64,000 nucleotides of DNA from Nocardioides aromaticivorans. GTDB taxonomy: Bacteria > Actinomycetota > Actinomycetes > Propionibacteriales > Nocardioidaceae. The notes under the pieces are model-generated. The model saw only the letters and a list, made by a program, of their open reading frames with translations. It had not been told where the DNA came from and did not search any database. Positions within the stretch are counted from its first letter, which is position 1. Each line of letters opens with the position of its first letter. Below, piece after piece: positions 16,722 through 24,528 of the stretch. The position numbers and the translations under genes are program-made. The stretch spans positions 2,294,001-2,358,000 of the forward strand of contig NZ_JACBZM010000001.1 in assembly GCF_013408525.1 (NCBI RefSeq). Direction: 5' to 3'.

Positions 16722-19145
16722 TCAGACGCCGGCGAGCTCGCGGTCCTGGTCGAGGTCGTCGTCCAGGTCGTCCACGTCGTCGGTCCGGGTGACCGCACCC
16801 GGGATCGAGTCACGCTCGAGCGAGGCACCCTCGACGTCGACGTTCGGCAGGATCCGGTCGAGCCACCCCGGGAGCCACCAGGCCTTCTCCCCGAGGATGT
16901 AGAGCAGCGACGGGATGAGGACCATCCGCACGATGAAGGCGTCGAACACGATCGCCAGCGCCAGCGCGAAGCCCATCGACTTGATGATCGCGTCGTCCTC
17001 GAGGATGAAGCCGGAGAAGACGGCGATCATGATCGCCGCGGCGGCGGTGACCACCCGGGCGCTGTTGCGGAAGCCGTCGACGACGGCCTCGTGGGTCGAC
17101 AGCCCGTGGACGTGCGCCTCCCGCATCCGGGTGACCAGGAAGACCTGGTAGTCCATGGCGAGGCCGAAGACCACGCCGATCACGAAGATCGGGATGAAGC
17201 TGACGATCGGCTGGCCCTCGAAGATCCCGAAGGCACCCTCCTGGAAGATCGCCACGGTCGCGCCCAGCGTCGCCAGCACCGAGAGCAGGAAGCCCAGGGT
17301 GGCGGTGAGCGGGATCAGGATCGAGCGGAACACCAGCATCAGCAGGATGAACGCGAGCCCGATCACCACGGCGAGGTAGACCGGCAGCGCGCCGTTGAGC
17401 TGGTCCGACACGTCGGTGGTGATCGCGGTCAGGCCGGTGACGCCGACCGTCGTACCCGTCTCGTCCTCGATCGCCGACTGGCCCTCGCGCAGCGCCTCGA
17501 GCAGGTCGAGGGTCTTCGGGTCGTCCGGGCCGGAGGCGGGGATGATCTGGATGATCGCGCCGGTGGCCGGGCCGTTCGGCACGCCCTTGTCGTCGCGGGG
17601 CGCGTTGGTCGCGACCAGCTGGGCGTTGGCGACGTCGTCCTGGCCGGCGGCCCAGTCGACGACCCGGTCGAACGCCTCGGTGCGCTGCTCGTCACCGGTG
17701 ATCCCGCGGCCGTCGACGACCACGGCGAACGGACCCTGGCGGCCCGGCCCGAAGGCCTCCTCGGCGAGGTCCGCCGCCTTGCGCTGCGTGGTGTCGCTCG
17801 CGGCGGTGCTGTCGCTCGGGAACGCGAGGTACATCTGCGAGATCGGCACGGCCAGCGCCCCCAGCAGGACGACGACGCCGAGCACCCACGCGACGGGCGC
17901 CTTGGCGAGGACCCGCGCCCAGCGCACGCCGTTGTTGACGACGAGACCGTCCTGGTCGCGCTTCGGGCTGTACTGGCGGATCCGCATCCAGCGCAGGCCG
18001 GGGACGGGGACGTGCCGGCCGCGGAAGGTCCACGACTTCGTCATGCCGAGCAGGGCGGGCAGCAGGGTGAGCGCCACCAGCACCGCGATGAGGACGGTCG
18101 CGGCGGCTGCGAGGCCCATCGAGGTGAGGAACGGGATGCCCACGACGGAGAGCGCCGACAGCGCGATGAGCACGGTGAGGCCGGCGAAGACGACGGCCGA
18201 GCCGGCGGTGCCGACGGCGATGCCGGCCGCGTGCCTGCGGTCGTCGGTGTGGTGCAGCTCGGTGCGGTAGCGGGCGAGGATGAAGAGCGTGTAGTCGATG
18301 CCGACCGCGAGGCCGATCATCGAGGACAGGGCCGTGGTGGAGGAGCTGAGGTCCATGAAGGCGGTCATGGCGCTGACGCCGGCCATGCTCAGGCCGACCC
18401 CGAAGACCGCGTTGACCAGCGGCATGCCGGCGGCGACCAGGGAGCCGAAGCTCAGCAGCAGCACGACGAGCGCGATGCCGAGGCCGATCAGCTCGGCGGT
18501 GCCACCGGGCGCCTCCTGGACGGTCATGCCCTGACCGTTGGCCTCGGCGACGAGGCCGGTGTCGGCGGTGGTCTCGTGGAGGAGGTCCTCGAGGGCCTCG
18601 ACGGAGGTGGCCTTCAGGTCGGCGACCGTGTCGACGTCCCACTCGAAGGAGAGCGTGCCGATCCGGCCGTCGGCCGAGAGCGGTGAGATCGCCGCGGCGT
18701 CCTCCTTCGCCTGGGCCACGTCGCCTCCGGCGGCCTTCGCACCGTCGACGTACTGCTTCTCGAGCGCGTCGGCCGCGGTGGTCGGGTCGACAAGGCCGGG
18801 CTGCAGGGCGTCGGCGTCCATCTGCGGGAGACCGGGGATCTCCGTGACCAGGTCGGCGATGGCGTCGGCGTAGGGCTTCTCGGCGAGCGTGTGGCCCTTC
18901 GGCGCTGCGACGACGACGTTGACGGTCGCGTCGTCGAAGGCGTCGCCGGAGTCCGGGAACAGCTCCTTCTGGATGTCCGCGGCCTTCTCGGACGGGATGC
19001 CGGGGATCGTGAACTCGTCGTTGAACGGCTTCGACGCGACGCCGGCGATGGCGCCGACGACCACGACGAGCAGCAACCATCCGGCGATGAAGAACGGCCA
19101 GCGCCGATGGGCGGTGGAGCCGAGCTTGTAGAGCAGGCGGGCCAT
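16722..19145 (-). CDS. MMPL-family RND transporter, TetR operon
   Basis: An 807-residue inner-membrane exporter with the two-bundle MMPL layout: start helix, outside loop (about 40-200), and the bundle with LGLVAEANGQ before it and MIGLAVGIDYTLFILARYRTE inside it. The second loop and bundle contain GVVFGLAMDYQVFLVTRMREA. Both Asp-Tyr pairs needed for proton coupling are present. ATG 19145 has AGGAG (complement of 19153-19157) 7 nt upstream. A TetR gene lies 74 nt upstream on the same strand, so the transporter is probably induced by a ligand of that repressor. It is diverged from the 733-residue MMPL at 2055-4256. Substrate unknown. Confidence 0.93.
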   Translation of the reverse strand: MARLLYKLGSTAHRRWPFFIAGWLLLVVVVGAIAGVASKPFNDEFTIPGIPSEKAADIQKELFPDSGDAFDDATVNVVVAAPKGHTLAEKPYADAIADLVTEIPGLPQMDADALQPGLVDPTTAADALEKQYVDGAKAAGGDVAQAKEDAAAISPLSADGRIGTLSFEWDVDTVADLKATSVEALEDLLHETTADTGLVAEANGQGMTVQEAPGGTAELIGLGIALVVLLLSFGSLVAAGMPLVNAVFGVGLSMAGVSAMTAFMDLSSSTTALSSMIGLAVGIDYTLFILARYRTELHHTDDRRHAAGIAVGTAGSAVVFAGLTVLIALSALSVVGIPFLTSMGLAAAATVLIAVLVALTLLPALLGMTKSWTFRGRHVPVPGLRWMRIRQYSPKRDQDGLVVNNGVRWARVLAKAPVAWVLGVVVLLGALAVPISQMYLAFPSDSTAASDTTQRKAADLAEEAFGPGRQGPFAVVVDGRGITGDEQRTEAFDRVVDWAAGQDDVANAQLVATNAPRDDKGVPNGPATGAIIQIIPASGPDDPKTLDLLEALREGQSAIEDETGTTVGVTGLTAITTDVSDQLNGALPVYLAVVIGLAFILLMLVFRSILIPLTATLGFLLSVLATLGATVAIFQEGAFGIFEGQPIVSFIPIFVIGVVFGLAMDYQVFLVTRMREAHVHGLSTHEAVVDGFRNSARVVTAAAAIMIAVFSGFILEDDAIIKSMGFALALAIVFDAFIVRMVLIPSLLYILGEKAWWLPGWLDRILPNVDVEGASLERDSIPGAVTRTDDVDDLDDDLDQDRELAGV

Positions 19146-19219
19146 GGTGAGGTCTCCTGGGTTCGAACGGCTCCGGGGTCTCCGGGTGCCGGGTGGGTGG
19201 GGGAAGCAGGCGGAACGGG

Positions 19220-19810
19220 TCAGGCGAGCGCGCCGCGGATGTCCGCGACGCAGGCGTCGAAGTGCTCGTGGAAGGTGCGCGTGGCGTCGGTGCCGGTGCG
19301 CTCCAGGGCGTCGTCGAAGCAGGTGATGAGCAGGCGCAGGATGGTGCGCGAGCGCGTGACCGGGAAGTCGTCGCCCTCGCGCTGGCGCATGCAGTCGCCG
19401 AGCAGCGCGGCGGCCACCTCGAAGCGCTCGTGGACGAGCTGGATCAGGCGCGGGTCGTTCATCACGGCCTCGCGCACGGCTGCCATGTGGTGGTCGGTGT
19501 GGGCCTTCTCGCGGGTCGCCTCGTGGGCGAGCACGATCAGGTCGTCGAAGAGCCGGCCCGTGGGACCACCGTCGACGAACTCCTGAATGAGCTCGTCGTC
19601 GACCTCCGGCTCGGGACCGAGCACGACCTCGGCCTTGCCGTCGAAGTAGTTGAACACGGTCCGGCGCGAGACGTCGGCGGCGGCGGCGAGGTCGTCGATG
19701 GTCCAGCCGTCGAAGCCCCGCTCGACCGTCAGCTGCACCGCGCACTGCTGCAGGCGCAGCGCGGTCTGGTACCGCTTGGTCTCGCGACGATTCGTGCACA
19801 GCTCGGACAT
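19220..19810 (-). CDS. TetR-family repressor of the MMPL operon
   Basis: A 196-residue one-component regulator. The N-terminal helix-turn-helix (about residues 9-55) reads LTVERGFDGWTIDDLAAAADVSRRTVFNYFDGK, typical TetR. The C-terminal helical domain would bind a hydrophobic ligand. ATG 19810 (MSELCTNRRE) is chosen; upstream codons would run through the palindromic operator. No ribosome site precedes this ATG, so the message may be leaderless. It heads the operon with the MMPL exporter, the usual arrangement for autoregulated efflux. Confidence 0.9.
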   Translation of the reverse strand: MSELCTNRRETKRYQTALRLQQCAVQLTVERGFDGWTIDDLAAAADVSRRTVFNYFDGKAEVVLGPEPEVDDELIQEFVDGGPTGRLFDDLIVLAHEATREKAHTDHHMAAVREAVMNDPRLIQLVHERFEVAAALLGDCMRQREGDDFPVTRSRTILRLLITCFDDALERTGTDATRTFHEHFDACVADIRGALA

Positions 19811-19845
19811 GAGTGCATCTTTGCACCAAAGTGGGAATGAGTGCA
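19811..19845 (-). promoter_or_regulatory. TetR operator and probable leaderless promoter
   Basis: GTGCA at 19813-19817 and TGCAC at 19822-19826 form an inverted repeat with a TCTT centre, directly before the TetR start codon. GAGTGCA occurs at 19811-19817 and again at 19839-19845, 28 bp apart. On the minus strand TTGCAC (about 19846-19841) and CAAAGAT lie about 17 bp apart and could be -35 and -10 boxes. Binding of the TetR protein here would block its own promoter. Confidence 0.5.
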
Positions 19846-19893
19846 AATCTGTGACGACCGTCACCACCGGCGGGTCGGCCCGGAGGGGGTCAC

Positions 19894-19948
19894 GCACCTA
19901 CCGGATTCGTCGCGGAACGACCGCCGGGAGGACGAATTCGGTAGGTGC
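19894..19948. repeat. Palindromic repeat family C, copy 1
   Basis: Arms GCACCTACCGGATTCGTC (19894-19911) and its near-complement at 19931-19948 enclose a 19-bp centre. The arms match those of the element at 32892-32950. This copy lies 8 nt past the stop of the response-regulator gene and may act as its terminator. Confidence 0.75.
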
Positions 19949-19956
19949 GCGGCGGC

Positions 19957-20670
19957 TCAGGAGCGGCCGGGCGAGACCAGGCCGTTGTCGTAGGCGTAGA
20001 CGATCGCCGCCGGCCGGTCGCGCAGGCCGAGCTTGGTGAAGATCCGCCCCACGTGGCTCTTCACGGTCAGCTCGGAGATGACCAGCTCGTCGGCGATCTC
20101 GCCGTTGCTGCGGCCCAGCGCGATGGCCTGCAGGACCTCGAGCTCGCGGGCCGTGAGCGGGTCGGTCGCGGCGCTGGTCCGGGCCGCGGCGACCGGCGAG
20201 CCCGTGCGGAACTGCTGCAGGACGCGCCCGGTCACCGACGGGTCGAGCCAGTGGCCGCCGTCGGCGACCGTGCGCACCGCCCGGATCAGGTCGTCGGCGG
20301 AGGAGTCCTTGAGCAGGAAGCCGGCCGCGCCCGCGCGCAGCGCGCCGGACAGCATCTCGTCGTCGTCGAAGGTCGTCAGCACCAGCACCGGCGGCCCGTC
20401 GGGGCGGGCGACGACACCGGCCGTGGCGGTGATGCCGTCGACGGTGCGCATCCGCAGGTCCATCACGACGACGTCGACGCCCCGGTCGCCCCCCTCGCCG
20501 TCGGGGGTCGCGAGCTCGTCGAGCGTGCCGGGCACCTCGCTGCCGTCGCCGCACTCGGCGACGATCTCGAAGCCGTCGCGGCGGCGCAGGATGCGGCGCA
20601 GCCCCGAGCGGACCAGCTCCTGGTCGTCGACGAGCACGACCCGCACCAGCTGGTCGACGGCGCCGCTCAT
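19957..20670 (-). CDS. LuxR/NarL-type response regulator (second pair)
   Basis: A 237-residue regulator. The receiver domain has the acidic pair DD (15-16), phospho-acceptor Asp71 in VDVVVMDLRM, and Lys in FLLKDSS. The LuxR domain has LTARELEVLQAIALGRSNGEIA and the recognition helix LTVKSHVGRIFTKLGL. ATG 20670 overlaps the kinase stop by 4 nt (ATGA). It is the cognate partner of the kinase encoded upstream. Family members control antibiotic stress or development genes; targets here are unknown. Confidence 0.94.
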   Translation of the reverse strand: MSGAVDQLVRVVLVDDQELVRSGLRRILRRRDGFEIVAECGDGSEVPGTLDELATPDGEGGDRGVDVVVMDLRMRTVDGITATAGVVARPDGPPVLVLTTFDDDEMLSGALRAGAAGFLLKDSSADDLIRAVRTVADGGHWLDPSVTGRVLQQFRTGSPVAAARTSAATDPLTARELEVLQAIALGRSNGEIADELVISELTVKSHVGRIFTKLGLRDRPAAIVYAYDNGLVSPGRS

Positions 20671-21926
20671 GCCAGCCCCGGCTTCCGCAGCGTGCGCCCG
20701 CACGGCAGATCCATCGCGCCCGCTCCCCGCGGGCCCGTGCCCAGCAGGACGTCGACCGTCCACCCCTCGGAGGTCGGTCCGGCCTCGAGCGTCGCACCCA
20801 GCTGGTGGGCCCGCGCCTGCATGCCGGCGAGTCCCGAGCCGAGCCCGTCGTCGCGCGGACGGCCGGAGGGGAGCGGGTTGCTGATCCGCAGGTGGACGCC
20901 GGCGCCGTTGACCCGGAGGCGCACCCGAGCGCGGGGCTCGGAGCCGCCGTGGCGGGCCACGTTGGCGAGCGACTCCTGCGCGATGCGGTAGAGGCCGAGC
21001 CCGGTGGCGGCGGGCAGCGAGGCGGGGTCGCCCTGCTCGTCGTACTCGACCTCGAGGCCGGCGCCGCTCATCTCCCGCACGAGGGCGGCGATGTCGCCCG
21101 CGCCGGGGAGTGCGTGGCGGTCGCCCGCTCGACCAGTGCCGTCGGCCATCGCGCTGACGGTACGACGGATGTCGGCCATCGCGCGCCGGCCGACCTGCTC
21201 GGCGTCGGCCAGGGCCGCGTCGACCTCGGCCACCGCCTCGGCGGTCTCGGCGGGGTCGCTGGTGCCGGTCACGTCCCGCAGCGCGCGGCGGGCGCCGGTG
21301 ACCTGCAGCAGGGAGATGCTCAGCGAGTGCGCCACGAGGTCGTGGATCTCGCGCGCGATCCGCTCGCGCTCGGCGGTGGTCGCCTGGTCCCACGCCTGCT
21401 CGCGGGCCTTGCGCTCGGCGATGAGGGCGCGCATCTGCCACAGCAGCATCGCGCCGATGACGAAGCCGAGGAGGAGCACGAAGGTGTAGAGCGGCGCACC
21501 GTCGAGGCCGGGGCCGAGGGCGGCGCCGATCAGCACCAGCTGGCCGATCCCGGCCACGGCGAGGCCCTCGCCGATGCCGTCGCGGGCGGTGATCTCGGCG
21601 GTCGCGAGGGCGAGCATCGCGGGGGCGAGGTCGACCACGCCGTCGGCGGGCCGGGCCAGCAGCAGGCCGGCGGCGACGACGGTGCCGAGGATGTCGACGT
21701 ACCAGGGCAGCCAGCGGGTCGTCGTGAACTGGATCAGCGCGGAGGCCATCACCAGCGGCAGGCAGACCAGCAGCGGGTCGAGCGGCCAGAGCGCGTCGCG
21801 CAGCGCGAGGCTCACCAGCACGCACGCCACCTGCCCGAGGTGGGAGGTCAGGGGGACCCACCACGGGTAGAGGACCTGGTGCCGGTCGAGGTTCGCCTCG
21901 ATCCCGGCCCGCAACCAGCGCAGCAT
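20667..21926 (-). CDS. NarL-class sensor histidine kinase (second pair)
   Basis: A 419-residue membrane kinase. Five or six helices occupy residues 30-165, with little periplasmic sequence. His195 in ERERIAREIHDLVAHSLS is the phospho-acceptor of the HisKA_3 domain. The ATPase domain has RIAQESLANVARHG and the glycine-rich GLGSGLAGMQARA. The start ATG at 21926 was chosen because it begins just before the first membrane helix; longer forms run into proline/serine-rich low-quality sequence. The gene is divergent from the small protein at 22118. It overlaps its response regulator by 4 nt. Confidence 0.92.
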   Translation of the reverse strand: MLRWLRAGIEANLDRHQVLYPWWVPLTSHLGQVACVLVSLALRDALWPLDPLLVCLPLVMASALIQFTTTRWLPWYVDILGTVVAAGLLLARPADGVVDLAPAMLALATAEITARDGIGEGLAVAGIGQLVLIGAALGPGLDGAPLYTFVLLLGFVIGAMLLWQMRALIAERKAREQAWDQATTAERERIAREIHDLVAHSLSISLLQVTGARRALRDVTGTSDPAETAEAVAEVDAALADAEQVGRRAMADIRRTVSAMADGTGRAGDRHALPGAGDIAALVREMSGAGLEVEYDEQGDPASLPAATGLGLYRIAQESLANVARHGGSEPRARVRLRVNGAGVHLRISNPLPSGRPRDDGLGSGLAGMQARAHQLGATLEAGPTSEGWTVDVLLGTGPRGAGAMDLPCGRTLRKPGLA

Positions 21927-22117
21927 GACAACAGCGTAGGGAGCACCGCGACCGCGGTCATCCCGCCGCGGGAGGTGTGCCGTGTCCTCCCCCGGTAGGA
22001 GCCGGAATGACTGCCGTCGGCCGATGCCCGGGCCACGTGCGACTGCGTACCGTCGACCCATCACCCGGAGATCCCGGGTCGACCCGGACCACCGGGTCCC
22101 ACGACAGAGAGGTCGTG

Positions 22118-22417
22118 ATGACGATGACCTGGAGCGAGACACACCGTCGCTGGCAGGTGCTGCGGGCCGTGGAGGAGGAGCTCGCACGCACCGAGTCCCC
22201 CGTCCTGCCCTGGCGCACCGAGTACGCCGAGCTGTTCGGCGACCGGGCCGGCCTGCTGGCCGCGCTGCGCTACCGCTGGCAGCTCACGGTCAACGCGCAG
22301 CTCGACACGCACCTCCCGGAGCGCGAGCTCGAGGAGCAGCGCCGCAGCCTGGCCCGCCGCGCGCGGGGTGTGCTCCGGGTGCTGGAGGCCGAGGGCGCCA
22401 CCCGTGTCGTCGCCTGA
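22118..22417 (+). CDS. Hypothetical helical protein, P450 operon
   Basis: A 99-residue soluble, helical, charged protein starting MTMTWSETHRRWQVLR. I do not recognise a family. ATG 22118 has an AGAGAGG site about 5 nt upstream, which supports it over upstream in-frame starts. Its last 14 nt overlap the P450 gene in another frame, so the two are likely coupled. A role as a P450 partner is possible but nothing in the sequence shows it. Confidence 0.7.
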   Translation: MTMTWSETHRRWQVLRAVEEELARTESPVLPWRTEYAELFGDRAGLLAALRYRWQLTVNAQLDTHLPERELEEQRRSLARRARGVLRVLEAEGATRVVA

Positions 22418-23771
22418 CCTCGCGCTCGTACGACGCAGCCGGCTCCGGACCGCGCTCGACACCCCGCGCTCGTTCGCGGCCTGGGGCCTGGCGCACGGCC
22501 TGCAGCGCGCCATGATCCAGCGGGGCGCCCGCCGCGGCGACCTGATCAGCCGGATGGTCATGGACCCGTCGCTGCGGCGCGACCCGTTCCCGGCGTACGA
22601 GGAGCTGCGCGGGCGCGGGGCGGTCAGCGCCAACGGCCTGATCTCGGCGAGCGTCGACCATGCCGTCGTCAACGAGGTCCTGCGCAGCGACGTGTTCGGG
22701 ACCGCCGGTGGGCAGGGCGAGCTGCCGAAGCCGCTGCAGTGGCTGCACCACAAGCTGATCGACCCCGAGACCCTCGGCCCGGTCGACCCGCCGTCGATGC
22801 TGGCGGTCGACCCGCCCCTCCACACCCGCTACCGCAAGCAGGTGGCGCGGGCGTTCACCGCGCGCAAGGTCGGCCGGATGAGCGACCGCGTCGAGCAGGT
22901 CGCCGCCGACCTGCTCGACGACCTCGCCGGGGCGGAGTCCTTCGACCTCGTCGACCGCTACGCCTCCCAGCTGCCGGTGACCGTCATCGCCGACCTCCTC
23001 GGCGTGCGAGAGCAGGACCGCGGCCGGTTGCTCGAGCTGGGCAACGAGGCCGCCGTGACCCTCGACCCGGGCCTGACGTGGGGCCAGTTCCGGCGGGCCG
23101 AGCAGGCGCTGCGCGAGATGCACGCCTGGTTCGCCGGCCACGTCGACCGGCTCGTCGCCCAGTCCGACGAGCAGCCGGGCGACGACCTGATCAGCCAGCT
23201 CGCCCTGCTGGACGGGCCCGACCGGCTCGACCGGGTCGAGCTGCACCAGGTCGGCCTGCTGGTCCTCGCGGCCGGCTTCGAGACCACGGTCAACCTGATC
23301 GGCAACGCCGTCGCGATGCTCGACGCGCACCCCGACCAGCTGCGCTGGCTGCAGGACAACCCGGACGGATGGGGCAACGCTGTCGACGAGGTGCTGCGCC
23401 ACCAGTCGCCGGTCCAGCTCACGCTGCGGATCGCGCTGCGCGAGACCGAGGTCGCCGGCAGGAGGTTCGAGCCCGGGCACGGGATCCTGCTCTACCTCGG
23501 CGGCGCCAACCGCGACCCCGCGGTCTTCGAGGACCCTGCGACCTTCGACGTCACCCGCCCCAACGCGGACCAGCACGTCGCGTTCTCCGCCGGCGTCCAC
23601 TACTGCCTCGGGGCGAGCCTCGCCCGGCTCGAGGCGGCCGCCGCCCTGCGTGCCCTCTTCGAGCGCTTCCCCGACCTCCACGTCAGCGGGACGCCCGAGC
23701 GCCGGCCCACCCGGGTGCTGCGCGGGTTCGAGCGGCTCCCGGTCGCGACGGGGGCGCGCGTCAGCGCGTAG
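22404..23771 (+). CDS. Cytochrome P450
   Basis: A 455-residue soluble bacterial P450, a haem monooxygenase. The oxygen-binding I-helix reads AAGFETT (residues 289-295), the ExxR pair is in EVLRHQSP, and the haem-thiolate loop is FSAGVHYCLGASLARLE with Cys401. It lacks a fused reductase or ferredoxin. The substrate is unknown; the CYP family cannot be assigned by eye. GTG 22404 overlaps the upstream gene. The ferredoxin at 27767 is of the type that serves P450s, though it sits in the alkB operon. The 3' end overlaps the convergent M15 gene by 11 bp. Confidence 0.95.
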   Translation: MSSPDLALVRRSRLRTALDTPRSFAAWGLAHGLQRAMIQRGARRGDLISRMVMDPSLRRDPFPAYEELRGRGAVSANGLISASVDHAVVNEVLRSDVFGTAGGQGELPKPLQWLHHKLIDPETLGPVDPPSMLAVDPPLHTRYRKQVARAFTARKVGRMSDRVEQVAADLLDDLAGAESFDLVDRYASQLPVTVIADLLGVREQDRGRLLELGNEAAVTLDPGLTWGQFRRAEQALREMHAWFAGHVDRLVAQSDEQPGDDLISQLALLDGPDRLDRVELHQVGLLVLAAGFETTVNLIGNAVAMLDAHPDQLRWLQDNPDGWGNAVDEVLRHQSPVQLTLRIALRETEVAGRRFEPGHGILLYLGGANRDPAVFEDPATFDVTRPNADQHVAFSAGVHYCLGASLARLEAAAALRALFERFPDLHVSGTPERRPTRVLRGFERLPVATGARVSA

Positions 23772-24528
23772 CGCCCTCGCCGTGCGCGGGGTCCGGCATC
23801 GCCGAGAAGTGCTGGTAGTCGGTCGGCTCCTCCCACCGGCCGGCCCAGTACCACCCCGCCCGCTCGAACACGGCGACCACCGGCCCGCCGGCCAGCAGCA
23901 CGCCGGGGCGGTCGCGGGCGCGGTCGAGGTAGGGGATCGACCGCTCGTGGCTGGTGCGGCGGCCGTCGTACACGTAGGGGTTCTCGAGCGGGTTGAGGTC
24001 GATCGCGCGGCCGTAGGCGTGGTGCGACCAGCTGCTCGACCCGGTCTTCGCGCGGCAGTTGAACGCCGAGGTGTTGTCGGCCTCGATGGAGGCGAAGTCG
24101 TCGCCGTCGTACGCCTCGATCGGGACCATCCGACGGATGGGGAAGTCGAGCTCCCACAGCCGGCGGAAGATCCGGGTCACGTCGGCGACGACGTCGCGAT
24201 GCACCACCAGCCGTCCGGTACGACGCCCGCCACCGAAGTCGCGGTAGGTCAGCCGCACGACGCGGAGGTCGGCGAGGGGCACCGGGCAGCCGGGGTGCCA
24301 CGTCACGCCGCGCATCCGGCGTTGCTCGGCAGGGGTGAGCGGTCGGCTGCTGGCGGCGTACCCGGTCGGCTCGGCGCTGGGGTCTGCGTGCGTCGGCGCG
24401 TGCGTCGGCGCCGGCGTCGTGGGCGCGGCGGCGGTCGTCGGAGCAGGCTGCGGCGCCGGGTCACCACCGGAGCAGCCCGAGGCAGCGAGCAGCGCGAGGC
24501 AGGCGAGCGTCCGCCTGGGCCTCAGCAC
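23761..24528 (-). CDS. M15-family peptidase-like lipoprotein
   Basis: A 255-residue exported lipoprotein. The signal peptide ends in the lipobox LAASGCSGG (Cys at about residue 19), followed by a Pro/Thr/Ala linker and an M15 D-Ala-D-Ala carboxypeptidase-like domain. Zinc ligands are visible in SHHAYGRAIDLNP (His and Asp) and DYQHFS (His). These enzymes trim peptidoglycan stem peptides outside the membrane. GTG 24528 overlaps the 3' end of the kinase gene by 7 nt, so the two form an operon, linking Ser/Thr kinase signalling with the wall. A second M15-like lipoprotein is encoded at 28656. Confidence 0.85.
   Translation of the reverse strand: MLRPRRTLACLALLAASGCSGGDPAPQPAPTTAAAPTTPAPTHAPTHADPSAEPTGYAASSRPLTPAEQRRMRGVTWHPGCPVPLADLRVVRLTYRDFGGGRRTGRLVVHRDVVADVTRIFRRLWELDFPIRRMVPIEAYDGDDFASIEADNTSAFNCRAKTGSSSWSHHAYGRAIDLNPLENPYVYDGRRTSHERSIPYLDRARDRPGVLLAGGPVVAVFERAGWYWAGRWEEPTDYQHFSAMPDPAHGEGATR

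Noticed and set aside
16701..18686. Long plus-strand frame opposite the second MMPL gene
   Set aside because: Composition is repetitive and charged with no motifs. The minus-strand frame has clear membrane helices and family motifs.
19146..19829. Upstream in-frame extension of the second MMPL gene
   Set aside because: It reads through the TetR gene in another frame and gives Arg/Pro-rich nonsense. ATG 19145 has a good ribosome site.
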